Source: Pedobacter sp. UBA5917
GTDB lineage: Bacteria > Bacteroidota > Bacteroidia > Sphingobacteriales > Sphingobacteriaceae
Assembly (NCBI RefSeq): GCF_002432345.1
Contig: NZ_DJDT01000317.1
Span: 1-46,063 of the forward strand
Length of the DNA stretch: 46,063 nt
Reading direction: 5' to 3'
The notes under the pieces are model-generated. The model saw only the letters and a program-made list of their open reading frames with translations. It had not been told where the DNA came from and did not search any database. How positions within the stretch are numbered: the stretch's first letter is position 1; each line of letters opens with the position of its first letter. A program made the translations under genes and the position numbers. Of the stretch, positions 8,196 to 18,500 are shown piece after piece.

Positions 8196-10556
8196 TTATA
8201 AGATCTCGATTCCTTTATGTTCGAATACTTCAAAAATCTGCGCATTGATCATGCTCCGCGTTAAATCTGCTTTAGAAATATCCTTGCACCAGAAATAAAT
8301 ATTGATCTTACTGTTCAGTTTACTCACCGGACTGATCATAATTACAGGTTCTTTGCTAATAAATACATTGTTGTTTTCTGCAATAACCTCCCTTATCATA
8401 TTTACCACTTCTGTTGTATTAAAAGGTTTGGCGATAGATAAGGAAATATTTACCCTCATCTGGTTATTGCTCAGTGTCCAGTTGATGATGTTATTCGATA
8501 AAATTGCACCATTTGGGATAATAATTTCTGCACCTTCATCACTCAGCAGGGTACTGGCACGTACACCGATCTCTTTTACCCTTCCTTTTTTGTCGCTCAG
8601 TTCAACAATGTCGCCAATACGGATCGTTTTATCAAAAATGAGAATGATACCCGAAACAAAATTGCTTACGATATTCTGCAATCCCAATCCAATACCCACA
8701 CCTAAAGCACCAAGAATAACGGTAATTTTATCTATCGGTAATCCCGATGCCGCAACTGCGATCAAAAAACCACCAATCAACAGTACCAAACGGGTAACCA
8801 ATAATTTAGAACGTTCGCCTTTATTATCGTCGAAACTATCATCTCCTGTATCGCCAAAGAAATAAGCAATATATTTCTGTAAGAAATTGGCAATCCAGAT
8901 GATCCCCAGGAATAATACCACACCACCAAAAGTGAAAGTAAAACTGCCGATGATCCTTTTTTCGGTCAGGATTTCCATAACCGATTCGTAAAGTCCGTTA
9001 AAAATATTCAGGTTGGTGGTAAATATTACAAACCAGATAATGGTGGCACCAATGCCGGTAAGTCTTTTTAATCCTGCAATTACCGGTTGCCAGTCGAAAT
9101 ATTCAGGGAAACCTTTTCTGATCCTGCTGCTTTTCATCTGCAATAAGAAAGCTTCTACGAGTACTTTGGCCAAAATGGTAAGCGATATCGCATTTAATAA
9201 TGAACTTACCCCGGTTGAATAAAAAATCTGCGTAAGCGTAAAACGACCAAATAAATTGCAGAAAGTAGCAATAATGGCAAATATAGTATAGATAAAGCCG
9301 GTAGTAACGATCATTTTGTACCGTCTGGCTTTCTCATCCAGCATTTTCCACACCATAATGCCATAAGCTACAGAGCTTACCGTTAAGAAAAGTAAAAGCC
9401 AGCGCTGGTATCTTGGTGGCATGCCCAATAAACGTAGAAAAACGGGCGCCAAAAGCAGGATTACAAAAATGCACCAATAATAAAATAACCTTTTACCGAG
9501 TTTTTTACGGAAAAATACAGTGAGTAGTATCGCTAATATCACTTGCACTGCCTCAATGTAAAGCGCAGGTGCCCGCAGATCAAAAATAGGGGCAAGTGTA
9601 AAAAGGGTAATAAAAGTAATAAGGTAGGGCTGCGGACTGATGAGCGAAAAACCATCGAGGGTTTCTAGGCGCTCGCGCCGTTTTACACTCCTGAAATTGA
9701 AAAACACCCACAGAAAAAATATGGCGCAGGTAAAAAGTAACAATAAACGGCTGCTTCTGGTGTATACAAAATAGTAACCTGATATTTCCTGTTCGCCTTT
9801 AATAAACCGCCTGAAACCTACACTTTTGTTGGCCGGTTTATTTACCGATTCCCACAGGTAGCGGCGCTCTTTGCCAAAAGCTTTAATGCTAACTGCATCG
9901 AGCTGGTTATCGGTAAGGTACATCAGTTCTTTAATGTTGATCAGATTGGCCGATGTTCTCGCCTGAAAATTATTGATGGTTAAAGTGGTGCCTTTAAGCA
10001 GGCTATCCATCACCAAACGTTTTTTCCCTAATTCGGCAAACTGTTCTTTAAACATGCTGCGTACAGCAGGGGAGGTAAATAACTTAATCAGTACCGTATC
10101 TTTTCGCAGGTTCAGGATTTCGGTTTTTAATGCACGCAGTTCTTTCTCATACTCATCAAGATCGGCCAAACAATCTTTATTGTTGCTGCGCAGTTCTTCC
10201 AGTAAAGTTTGGTCCATTTGTAGGTTTTGCAGGTTCATTGCCCTGTCGTTTTGCGTTAACCTGCTTTTGAGCAATGCCAGCGCAGCTTCATCCTGTGTTA
10301 AATGCGCTGCAATAGGTTTAAGTTTCTTGAACGAGGCCACCGTAACCGGCACTTTGTTTACTGTTTCGAAAACTTTCTCCAAATGGGCAAGATAATCGCC
10401 CTTGGTTAATGTGGCAGAGTCGGCCAGTATCGATACATCTTGCCCCTTATCTGCCTGGTTATTTTTTTGCGCAAAGGCATTGCCCGTAAAAAACACGACA
10501 AATAAAACCAACATTAAAGATATAGGAATTACGGGGAAAGGTTTTCTGATAATCAT
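8196..10556 (-). CDS. MscS-family mechanosensitive ion channel with large periplasmic domain
   Basis: 786 aa from ATG at 10556. I prefer this start to a TTG 84 bases upstream because the protein then begins with a proper signal peptide (MIIRKPFPVIP... to GNAFAQ). Order: signal peptide, helical periplasmic region (about 30-255, MscK-like), a bundle of about ten membrane helices (about 265-590), then the MscS core. The pore helix and vestibule signature are obvious: GALGVGIGLGLQNIVSNF, then FDKTIRIGDIVE. The C terminus is the alpha/beta MscS domain. It should gate under membrane tension and release solutes on osmotic downshock. It stands alone on the minus strand. Confidence 0.92.
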   Translation of the reverse strand: MIIRKPFPVIPISLMLVLFVVFFTGNAFAQKNNQADKGQDVSILADSATLTKGDYLAHLEKVFETVNKVPVTVASFKKLKPIAAHLTQDEAALALLKSRLTQNDRAMNLQNLQMDQTLLEELRSNNKDCLADLDEYEKELRALKTEILNLRKDTVLIKLFTSPAVRSMFKEQFAELGKKRLVMDSLLKGTTLTINNFQARTSANLINIKELMYLTDNQLDAVSIKAFGKERRYLWESVNKPANKSVGFRRFIKGEQEISGYYFVYTRSSRLLLLFTCAIFFLWVFFNFRSVKRRERLETLDGFSLISPQPYLITFITLFTLAPIFDLRAPALYIEAVQVILAILLTVFFRKKLGKRLFYYWCIFVILLLAPVFLRLLGMPPRYQRWLLLFLTVSSVAYGIMVWKMLDEKARRYKMIVTTGFIYTIFAIIATFCNLFGRFTLTQIFYSTGVSSLLNAISLTILAKVLVEAFLLQMKSSRIRKGFPEYFDWQPVIAGLKRLTGIGATIIWFVIFTTNLNIFNGLYESVMEILTEKRIIGSFTFTFGGVVLFLGIIWIANFLQKYIAYFFGDTGDDSFDDNKGERSKLLVTRLVLLIGGFLIAVAASGLPIDKITVILGALGVGIGLGLQNIVSNFVSGIILIFDKTIRIGDIVELSDKKGRVKEIGVRASTLLSDEGAEIIIPNGAILSNNIINWTLSNNQMRVNISLSIAKPFNTTEVVNMIREVIAENNNVFISKEPVIMISPVSKLNSKINIYFWCKDISKADLTRSMINAQIFEVFEHKGIEIL

Positions 10557-10755
10557 TGGTGCTGAATAGTATGATATGTGCCTTAATGGAAGAGCTTGCC
10601 AAAAATAACGATTAGAATTGATTTTTATGATTACAGTCAATAGCCATTATCATGCCTAAAAGATGCTGGTTTTTTTAAAATGAATGGACTGAATTAGAAA
10701 ATATAACAGGCTTAAAAGAAAATTAGATAATTTAATCAACATTTAACCGCATTTA

Positions 10756-10794
10756 CTGTTTAAAACAGAAGTGTAACCCAATGTGTTGGATTAC
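10756..10794. promoter_or_regulatory. Two short palindromes upstream of the gene at 10811
   Basis: CTGTTT at 10756 pairs with AAACAG ending at 10768 around one base. GTAACCCAA at 10773-10781 pairs with TTGGATTAC at 10786-10794 with one mismatch and a 4-base gap. Both lie just before the ATG at 10811. They could be operator sites or 5' UTR hairpins; neither can be assigned to a regulator. Confidence 0.3.
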
Positions 10795-10810
10795 AAAATA
10801 AACCAAACCT

Positions 10811-11389
10811 ATGAATAAATTAACCATCTATTATACCGCGGTATTTTTATTCTTCATCCTCCCCGCTACTTCTTTTGCACAAAGTACACGGCGATTGGTG
10901 AAAGATTTTGATCACGACCTTAAAAAGGATACCGTTTATATCAACAGCGATACCAAAACCTTATTCTGCCGGCTCTCCAGTCAGAAGTTTAAGAAAATAG
11001 AAAGCCTGAAAATATGGAAGCTCAACTTTGGCAATACCCTTGTAGCAACAAAGGCTGGTTTCGAATTCTGGAATGATTATGGCCGTTCTGGCTTTATCAG
11101 CACATTTGCCTACAATAAAACAGAAAAAAAGATGCAACTGGTAAAGATGCAGCGTACAGATTACGAAGTAAGCGGTACTTATTCGGGCGAAAACGGAGGT
11201 ACCTCGAGTGTTGATCTGTTAACCAATAAATATACCGCACAATTTAATGTGGTGCACCATAATAAGGTTGTTAAAATACCTGTAATCCATACTTTAATGG
11301 TTTTTCCCAAAACTTATCTGCAAACCTTTAGCGATGATATTAATTTCGATTACGAGAAAAAATGCGTGGCATTATACAATCAATATTAG
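10811..11389 (+). CDS. Secreted protein of unknown function
   Basis: 192 aa with a signal peptide (about 1-23, ending SFAQ). Just after it is DFDHDLKKDTVYI, a DxDxDxxxD calcium-loop pattern like those in FG-GAP/VCBS repeat proteins. Only one copy is seen and the rest does not form a recognisable propeller. A periplasmic or outer-surface location is likely. The gene 13301-14083 has a similar single loop (DADNLEDAV) in otherwise different sequence. Confidence 0.65.
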   Translation: MNKLTIYYTAVFLFFILPATSFAQSTRRLVKDFDHDLKKDTVYINSDTKTLFCRLSSQKFKKIESLKIWKLNFGNTLVATKAGFEFWNDYGRSGFISTFAYNKTEKKMQLVKMQRTDYEVSGTYSGENGGTSSVDLLTNKYTAQFNVVHHNKVVKIPVIHTLMVFPKTYLQTFSDDINFDYEKKCVALYNQY

Positions 11390-11468
11390 GCAAAGAATAA
11401 ATAATACGAACATCCGGTCAGTAAGGAGCCTTATCTTAAAAAGAATGGTTTTATAAAATAACCGCCTT

Positions 11469-11861
11469 ATGAAAAAACAGTTTACCCTTGCCATATTGTA
11501 TAGTACTTTGATCAGTCTTGCTGTTTCAACAGCTTTGGTGGCATTGATAATCGGTAAAAGCCGTGATCATGTGCAGCATGCCTGCGATATGTCGGGCATC
11601 GCTTTCGGTATTGCCTGGTTTTTTATTCTTACAATGGCTATAGGCTCCTGCGGTATTTATTTAAATGGTTTTCAGAAAGTAAGGGAAAACGGATATTATG
11701 CTGCATTATCATTTTTCCTTTTACCGGTACTAATATCAGTATTGTTTGTTACGCTGATGGATGATTTCAATACCGAATGGCCCATTTACTCGGCTATTAT
11801 CTTGCCATACCTATTCATTTGGATTTTCCATTTTCTGAGGTTCAGGAGGAAATTTTATTAA
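11469..11861 (+). CDS. Four-helix membrane protein, unknown
   Basis: 130 aa, almost entirely four hydrophobic helices (about 6-30, 45-68, 76-99, 105-125). No family recognised. The stop codon at 11859-11861 is directly followed by the first half-site of the palindrome array that precedes the Fic gene. Confidence 0.6.
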   Translation: MKKQFTLAILYSTLISLAVSTALVALIIGKSRDHVQHACDMSGIAFGIAWFFILTMAIGSCGIYLNGFQKVRENGYYAALSFFLLPVLISVLFVTLMDDFNTEWPIYSAIILPYLFIWIFHFLRFRRKFY

Positions 11862-11867
11862 AAAGTC

Positions 11868-12165
11868 TCCTGTAAACTATCTTTATATGATAGGTTTGTC
11901 GTGTAAAGAAAATTTAAATAATTAAACATGATAGCCTTCTCGTGTAAAGAATCTTTGCATGATGTGTTTGTCGTGTAAAGAAAATATAAAAAACTTTACA
12001 TGATAGCTTCCTCATATAAAAAATCTTTTCATGATGTATTTATCATGTAAAGAAAATTTAAAAAGTTGAACATGATAGCTTTCTCATATAAACAAACTTT
12101 ATATGATTAATTTGTCATGTAAAGAAAATTCGATTATCTTTATATGAAAGGCCTCTCATGTAAAA
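11868..12165. repeat. Phased array of eight 28-bp palindromes upstream of the Fic gene
   Basis: Eight copies of a palindrome with 10-bp arms, consensus CTTTAYATGA and TCATGTAAAG, each with an 8-bp spacer. They start at 11881, 11922, 11953, 11994, 12025, 12066, 12097 and 12138, so start-to-start distances are 41, 31, 41, 31, 41, 31, 41. A lone right half-site (TCCTGTAAAC, 11868-11877) sits exactly 31 bp in phase before the first. Spacers come in two alternating types: TAGGTTTG/TGTGTTTG/TGTATTTA/TTAATTTG in odd copies and TAGCCTTC/TAGCTTCC/TAGCTTTC/AAGGCCTC in even copies. The unit is thus a 72-bp pair repeated four times. All sites lie on nearly the same DNA face. Likely an operator array; RNA hairpins are the alternative. 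Confidence 0.9.
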
Positions 12166-12174
12166 ATATTGGTG

Positions 12175-13272
12175 ATGAAAAAAAGAGCTGCAAAAAAAAA
12201 TAGTATACCTTTTAATGATTTACCATTATTGCCTCCTGATCCTACCAAAATAGAGACGATAGGCATATTAAGGCAGGTTGTACAATCTTCAATTGCTTTG
12301 GCCGAGTTAAAAGGATTAGCCAATACCTTGCCCAACCCATCTATACTCTTAAATGCCGTAATACTTAAAGAAGCACAAACGAGTTCGGAGATTGAAAATG
12401 TAATTACCACGCATGATAAGCTTTATCAGGCACTATCTACAACTGGTACACAGGTAGATCAGGATACGAAAGAAGTGCTGCGGTATAGGGAAGCAATGCT
12501 CGATGGATTTAATATGATCCAAAAGAAAGGCTTTTTAAATACAAACGGAATTGTTGCTATACAGGAAATATTGGAAGAAAACAATGCCGGATTGAGAAGA
12601 TTACCGGGAACATCGTTAAAAAATGCGGTTACCGGAGAAGTGATTTATACGCCACCTGATGATTATCAAACCATTATTTCGTTAATGGGAAACCTCGAGG
12701 CCTATATAAATGAAACAGATATCCTTTCTCCCCTGATTAAATTGGCGGTACAACATTATCAATTTGAAAGTATACATCCATTTTATGATGGTAACGGCAG
12801 AACAGGTAGAATTTTAAATGTACTTTATCTATGCCTGCATGGGCTTTTGGATCGCCCGATATTGTATTTAAGTGATTACATCATTAAACATAAAGCAGAT
12901 TACTATCGGTTACTTGGTGAAGTAAAAACACACGATCGCTGGGAAGAATGGATTTTGTTTGTGCTGAAAGGCGTTGAAGTAACAGCCAAAGCAACTGCTG
13001 GCCAGATTAGGGCAATTAATCAACTGTTTACAGAATTGCAGGATAAAATAAAAGATCGCGCCCCTAAACTTTATAATAAAGATTTGCTTGAACTGCTGTT
13101 CGAACAACCCTACTGTAAAATTGAGTTTCTGGTAGAGCGATTAAAGATATCGAGGGTAACCGCATCAAAATACCTGCATGGGCTTGAGCATATAGGGATG
13201 TTACAATCAAAAAAAATCTGGAAGGAAACATTATACATCAATACCGAGTTATTTGAACTTTTGAAAAAATAA
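12175..13272 (+). CDS. Fic-family protein (AMPylase type) with C-terminal winged helix
   Basis: 365 aa from ATG at 12175; TTG (12169) and GTG (12172) lie in frame just before it. The N-terminal Fic_N helices carry the class II inhibitory motif SSEIEN (Glu74), which blocks ATP binding in autoinhibited Fic enzymes. The Fic core has an intact catalytic motif HPFYDGNGRTGR with His201. The C-terminal 65 residues (LLELLFEQPYCKIEFLVERL... to the end) form a winged helix-turn-helix, the same layout as Shewanella SoFic (about 372 aa). The protein should transfer AMP, or another nucleotide moiety, to a target hydroxyl when inhibition is relieved. No toxin-antitoxin partner is adjacent. An eight-palindrome array ends 9 bp before the ATG, which suggests autoregulation through the winged helix (inference). 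Confidence 0.9.
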   Translation: MKKRAAKKNSIPFNDLPLLPPDPTKIETIGILRQVVQSSIALAELKGLANTLPNPSILLNAVILKEAQTSSEIENVITTHDKLYQALSTTGTQVDQDTKEVLRYREAMLDGFNMIQKKGFLNTNGIVAIQEILEENNAGLRRLPGTSLKNAVTGEVIYTPPDDYQTIISLMGNLEAYINETDILSPLIKLAVQHYQFESIHPFYDGNGRTGRILNVLYLCLHGLLDRPILYLSDYIIKHKADYYRLLGEVKTHDRWEEWILFVLKGVEVTAKATAGQIRAINQLFTELQDKIKDRAPKLYNKDLLELLFEQPYCKIEFLVERLKISRVTASKYLHGLEHIGMLQSKKIWKETLYINTELFELLKK

Positions 13273-13300
13273 ACGGGAAATGCTTTAACTTAAATACCAT

Positions 13301-14083
13301 ATGAAAAAACAGACTAAAATTATTTTGGGTGCCATATCTTTTGGCTTTTTACTGATTTTTTTATTGGGTTATGAACTACATTGGTTTGGAGGTAAAACAG
13401 ATGCCCAGTTGGCCGATACTATTGGAACAGATAGTTTACAACAGGCAGCTACAGTGGGGCAGCCGATCACAACTCCGGTTAATTCGATCGAACCGGAAAA
13501 AAAGTTCGAAATGACCGATTTTCCAGTCAGTGGAAATGAAATCGAGGATTTTGTACCCGAAACCTATAAAATAGCCATCGAAACAAAAGGTTTACTGGAT
13601 GCCGACAATCTGGAAGATGCAGTTCTGGTTTTACAGCATAAAACAGATAGCACAGCAAAGCGGCCAACCTTAATTTTATTGAAAGCACCAACCGGCGGTT
13701 ACCGTTTGTACGCAACTTCGTGGGAAGCTATTGGCGCGGCTTATATCAACGGCGATTTTCCCCAGTATGATAGCGAAGATATCAGCATCGATCAGAACCG
13801 GACCCTGGTGATGTCAACTTATTCTGTTGGGCCGGTTGGCAACCGCGACACCAAATACCGTTTTGTAAACAATGAACTTGAGCTTGTTTATATGGAAACC
13901 TATAATCAGGGTGCTGGCGGACAAACCAGGGTTGAATATGATATTTTAAACCATAAAATAACTGTTGAGGAGGTAAATACCATGAAAGAAGATATGCCCA
14001 CAACGGTAACTCACGACAAACTCCCCTTAAATAAACGCTACCTTTTTAAAGAGATTGATCCGGTTACGGTTTTTTCTGAATAA
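13301..14083 (+). CDS. Membrane-anchored secreted protein, unknown
   Basis: 260 aa. There is one N-terminal membrane anchor (about 7-29), a linker rich in Thr, Asp and Gln, and a soluble domain from about residue 75. GLLDADNLEDAVLVLQ is a calcium-loop-like segment as in VCBS-type proteins. RDTKYRFVNNELELVYMET resembles proteins of unknown function that report on stored counts or fluxes, but I cannot name the family. It lies 28 bp after the Fic gene and 21 bp before the glycosidase-like gene, all on one strand, so it may be co-transcribed with either. Confidence 0.65.
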   Translation: MKKQTKIILGAISFGFLLIFLLGYELHWFGGKTDAQLADTIGTDSLQQAATVGQPITTPVNSIEPEKKFEMTDFPVSGNEIEDFVPETYKIAIETKGLLDADNLEDAVLVLQHKTDSTAKRPTLILLKAPTGGYRLYATSWEAIGAAYINGDFPQYDSEDISIDQNRTLVMSTYSVGPVGNRDTKYRFVNNELELVYMETYNQGAGGQTRVEYDILNHKITVEEVNTMKEDMPTTVTHDKLPLNKRYLFKEIDPVTVFSE

Positions 14084-14104
14084 CACCTATTTGATATTAA
14101 ACAC

Positions 14105-15484
14105 ATGAAGATAACGCTTTTGATCACCTTTTTACTTTGCTTTTGCTTTGGTGTATATGCCCAAAGCGGGGTAAGTTTTAAATCAACTGATGCGGCACTG
14201 CAAACTGCATTTGCAAGGGCTAAAGAAATGGCAATCAGCTATAAGGGTAAACCAGCCGATCCGGTAGGCCCATGGTACGAATCGGCATTGCCACCACGAT
14301 CTGCATTCTGTATGCGCGATGTGGCCCATCAGAGTATTGGTGGCGAGATACTTGGTTTGAGTAGCGAAAATAAAAACATGTTCAGGCATTTTGTAAACAA
14401 TATCTCCGAATCTAAAGACTGGTGCTCTTACTGGGAAATTAGCCATTTAGGAAAACCGGCAGTGGAAGATTACCGCAACGATAAAGAGTTCTGGTATAAC
14501 CTGGATGCAAATTTTGATATACTGAATGCCAGTTGGCAGTTATATTTATGGACAGGTGATCAGGAATACATTAAGGATGCAGCTTTTGAACTCTTTCACG
14601 AAAAATCGGTTACCGATTATATCGATCGTTGGGTATTGCAGGCAGATTCGTTATTGAAAAGACCAACACATCCGAATGCGCCGGTACCTTTTAACGATAA
14701 AGATTCTTTTCACCGGTGCCGAGGTTTGCCTTCCTACTCAGAAGGTGTGCCCAATATTAAAATGGGGGTTGATCTTGTTGGTGCAATATACCGAGGTTTG
14801 ATGAGTTATGCGGCCATACTGGAAGTAAAAGGACAGTACGCAAAGGCAAAACAGTTTAAAGAAAAGGCTGCGGGATATCAGAAAAGTATCGATGCTTTGT
14901 GGTGGAACGATAGTGTTTCGAGGTATAATACTTTTTATTCAAACGACCATAAGTTTGGTATGGACGAAGGGGGAACTTTTTTACTTTGGTTCAATGCCTT
15001 AAAAGAAGGCGAACGAAAAGAAAAAACCATACAGCATTTACTTTCAAAAAACTGGAATGTAGAAAACCTGTCGTACTTTCCATTGATAATGTACCAGAAT
15101 GGGCAGGCAGATAAGGGCTGCGGTTATCTGCTCCATTTAACCGATCCATTAACTGCCAGAAGAGAATATCCTGAAGTTTCTTTTGGCGTAATTAAAGGCT
15201 TTACCGAAGGGTTGATGGGGATTGAAGCCGATGCCAGGCTTGATCAGATTACAACTTTATACCGTGGAAAAACAACAACAACCTGCGAACTAAAGGATTT
15301 ACCGGTATTGATGACCTCGCTTACGGTAAAACATGAAGGAAATACAGCCACAACATTAACCAATAACGGGCAGAAGAAAATCCTTTGGCAAGCTAAATTT
15401 TTAGATGATAAAGGAAAAATTATAAGTAAAAAAGCGGTTTGGATAAAACCCGGGAGTTCAGTCAGAGCGAAACGTTTTTCTTAA
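14105..15484 (+). CDS. Secreted six-hairpin (alpha/alpha)6 glycosidase-like protein
   Basis: 459 aa with a signal peptide (1-20, ending VYAQ). The helical body has the features of (alpha/alpha)6-barrel glycosidases: PPRSAFCMRDVAHQ near the N terminus, GPWYESALP, a central YNTFYSNDHKF segment, and helix pairs spaced through the protein. The C-terminal 70 residues look like a small beta-domain. Candidate acids are Asp in MRDVAHQ and the Asp/Glu in GMDEGGTF, but I cannot fix the catalytic pair. The closest families would be GH63/GH37/GH78-like barrels; the substrate is unknown. Start ATG at 14105. Confidence 0.7.
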   Translation: MKITLLITFLLCFCFGVYAQSGVSFKSTDAALQTAFARAKEMAISYKGKPADPVGPWYESALPPRSAFCMRDVAHQSIGGEILGLSSENKNMFRHFVNNISESKDWCSYWEISHLGKPAVEDYRNDKEFWYNLDANFDILNASWQLYLWTGDQEYIKDAAFELFHEKSVTDYIDRWVLQADSLLKRPTHPNAPVPFNDKDSFHRCRGLPSYSEGVPNIKMGVDLVGAIYRGLMSYAAILEVKGQYAKAKQFKEKAAGYQKSIDALWWNDSVSRYNTFYSNDHKFGMDEGGTFLLWFNALKEGERKEKTIQHLLSKNWNVENLSYFPLIMYQNGQADKGCGYLLHLTDPLTARREYPEVSFGVIKGFTEGLMGIEADARLDQITTLYRGKTTTTCELKDLPVLMTSLTVKHEGNTATTLTNNGQKKILWQAKFLDDKGKIISKKAVWIKPGSSVRAKRFS

Positions 15485-15515
15485 AGCTAGTAAAATGCCA
15501 TTGCGCTGAAACAGA

Positions 15516-15556
15516 TAGCCCCCTCCAACCTTAAAGGTTAGAGGGGGCTATTGTTA
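15516..15556. terminator. Bidirectional rho-independent terminator
   Basis: TAGCCCCCTC at 15516-15525 pairs perfectly with GAGGGGGCTA at 15541-15550, with AACC/GGTT pairing inside, followed by TTGTTATTTTT. It sits between the convergent glycosidase-like gene and the RND permease gene and can end both transcripts. Confidence 0.88.
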
Positions 15557-15571
15557 TTTTTAGCTTAGTAT

Positions 15572-18500
15572 TTAATTCTGCTCCACTGGCTCAATTGCCG
15601 GTGGGATCAACTCGTATATTATCGGCGTAACAATACGGGATAATAGGGTAGAACTGATCAATCCACCTATAAGTACTATCGCAAGTGGTGAGATCAGCGG
15701 GTTGGTTGATATTGCAACCGGTATCAATCCGCCAATGGCTGTTAATGAAGTAAGCACAATTGGTAAAAAGCGCACTTCGCCGGCTTCGCGTATTGCTTCC
15801 TGTAATCCCTTGCCCTGCCGTCTTAACTGATTGGTAAAATCAACCAGTAGAATGGTGTTTTTGACTTCGATACCCGCCAGCGCTATTAAACCAATAATTG
15901 CCACAAATGAAAGCGAGTTGCCTGTAATCCACAGTGCCACTGCAGCACCAACTATGCCCAAAGGAATAACCGAGAGAATGATGAGCATACTTTTGAAGGT
16001 TTTAAAAAGTAATACCAGTATCGCTATAAACATAAATATGGTTACCACAATAATGCTCAGGAAACCACCGAAAGAGTTGTTCCGCGATTCTATTTCACCG
16101 CCCATTTCGTAGCTGTAACCCACCGGTAGTTTCATTTTGTCCATTTTTTGCTGTACATCTTCAAGTACCCTGCTTACCAAAAAGTTTTTTTGCACATCGG
16201 CCTGTACAGAAACCACCCGCTTTTTTTCCTGGTGATTGATGATCGCAGGCGATGCCTCGAGTTTAAGCGTGGCTATTTGGTTTAACGGAAGCGCATTTCC
16301 CTGTGCGTTGTTTACGTACAGGTTTGTAAATGCATCGAGGTTTGGCCGGCCTTCTTTCATGCGTGTAAGCAATACGCCATAACCGTATTTATTATCGTTA
16401 TTGTAGTAAGTACCCATATCCAGGCCGGTTACGGCCAGGCGGGCAATCTGATCAACAGCCAGTGATGATACACCCAGCTGTTGGGCCTTATCTTTATTAA
16501 CTGCCACCCTGATGTCGCTTTTTAACAGGCTCACCGGATTGTTTATATACATGGTACCAGGTGTTTCATGGAGCATCTTTTCTACTTTTAAGGATAAGGC
16601 CCTCAATGTATCGAGGTTTTCTCCAAACAGCCGCACCTCTGCAGGTGCAACCACCGGTGGGCCCTGCTCGAAGTTTTTAACTTCAACTTTTGCACCCGGA
16701 TAATGCGCCCAAAGCCGCTGCAATTTCTGGATGAGCTCCAGTTTGGCGTCCGGTCGGGTATCATTGTTGAGTTGTATAAATAACTGTGCAAAATCGCTGC
16801 GGTTGTTTTCGGCAATTACATTATAATAAATACGTGGGTTACCATGGCCAACATTGGTTGCATAATATTTGATCAGCGGTTCTTTTTTGAGCTGTTTTTC
16901 AATTGCCCTTGCCACCGAATCGGTATATGGCAGGTTTGATTGGTTAGGCGTTGTAATGTTGATCAGGAACTGCGGTTTTTCCGATGATGGGAATAGGCTG
17001 AATCCGATAATTCCGAACAATTTCAGCGATGCCACAAATATAACCAAAGCCACACCAATGGTAATAAAGGGCCTTTTCAGTGCTTTATCCAACAAACGGG
17101 CATAACTGCCGTGGATCAGTTTTTTAAGTCCACGCATTAAAAAATTACCTTCAGGATTGCCGGTATGGTTTTTAAGCAAGCGGCTCGATAAAAATGGAAT
17201 AATGGTAAGGGATACGGCCATCGAAGCCAGCACACAGAATATTACCGCCAGTGGCAGACAACGGATAAAATCGCCCGAACCTTCCGGTAAAAACACCAGG
17301 GGCATAAAGGCAATAATCAATACCACCGTACAGCCAACTACGGCCATACCGATCTGTTTGGTGGCTTTCAGCGTGGCCTCCAGCCGCGAATGTCCCTCCA
17401 ACATCCATCTTTCTATATTTTCAACCACTACAATACTGTCGTCTACCAGTAACCCTAGTGCTACCACCAGCCCTACGATACTGAGCTGATTGAGGTTAAA
17501 ACCGAATAACTGCAACAGTACTATTCCTATGGCAAGTGATAACGGGATAGAAATCATTACGATAACAGCTGGGCGGAAGCCTAAAGGCAATAATGTAATG
17601 GCTACCAGTAATATGGCAATAATAAAATCATGACTTAATCCGGTAAGCCTGCGGTTAACATTGTCTGCCTGATCGAAATTCTGTACCAGATCGATATTCT
17701 GTGGCAATATCTTCTTAAAATCGCTTAATACCTTGATGTATTCGCCCTGGGTTTTGTTGATATTTTCACCTTCTTTCTGTGCTGCTACCACAAAAACGGA
17801 ACGGTGACCGTTTAAACGGGCAATATGTTTCTCTTCGCCATAACCGTAATAAACCTTTGCAATATCTTTAAGCGCAGTATTTTTGCCACCGGTACTATAA
17901 ACAATAGTGTTGTTAACCGCATCCAGCGTACGGTAATCGTTGGTTTTGATATTGAAGGTAAGTTTCGATGCATCAACACTTCCACCCGGAATACTGGCCA
18001 TCTCGCTGTGCAGGCTGTTAATCACAGCACCCACTGGTAAATGCATCTGCGACATTTTTTCGAGGTTGAGCTCAATGCGCACCTGCTGACCGGGCAAACC
18101 AAAAATAGAAACCTGTTTAAGTGCCGATACTTTTTCCAGCTCATCCTGCAGTTTTTCTGCATAATATTGCATTTTACTGCGTGGGGCATTTTCGGATACC
18201 AAAGCAGCCTGCAATACATTCACATCAGATGGCTGTTGTTTCTGGATATCTATCCCTGCTACCTCGGCAGGCAGTTCGGCCCGTTTATTATTTACTTCCC
18301 TTACGATTTCCTGGTATTTAGAATCGATATTCGAGCTATATTTATACTCAACCCTGATCACCGCTACTCCATTGGAAATACTGGTACGTACCCTTTTTAT
18401 ATCATCGAGTCCGGATATTACTTTTTCCAACGGCGTTACCACCCTGTCTTCAATATCCCTCGGGCTGGTACCCGGATAATTAACAATCACCAGGTAGGCA

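Noticed and set aside
8302..8865. 187-aa frame on the plus strand
   Set aside because: It is antisense to the MscS domain of the channel gene, whose conserved motifs show the true frame.
9973..10395. 140-aa Ser/Arg-rich frame on the plus strand
   Set aside because: Antisense to the periplasmic domain of the channel; low-complexity shadow.
11868..12165. CRISPR array
   Set aside because: The repeats are palindromes 3 or 13 bp apart with alternating conserved spacers; there are no unique 30-40 bp spacers and no cas genes.
12175..13272. Fic toxin-antitoxin pair
   Set aside because: No small antitoxin gene lies next to either Fic gene. Both carry the inhibitory motif within the same protein (SSEIEN, SSRLEGN), so they are class II-like, not FicTA modules.
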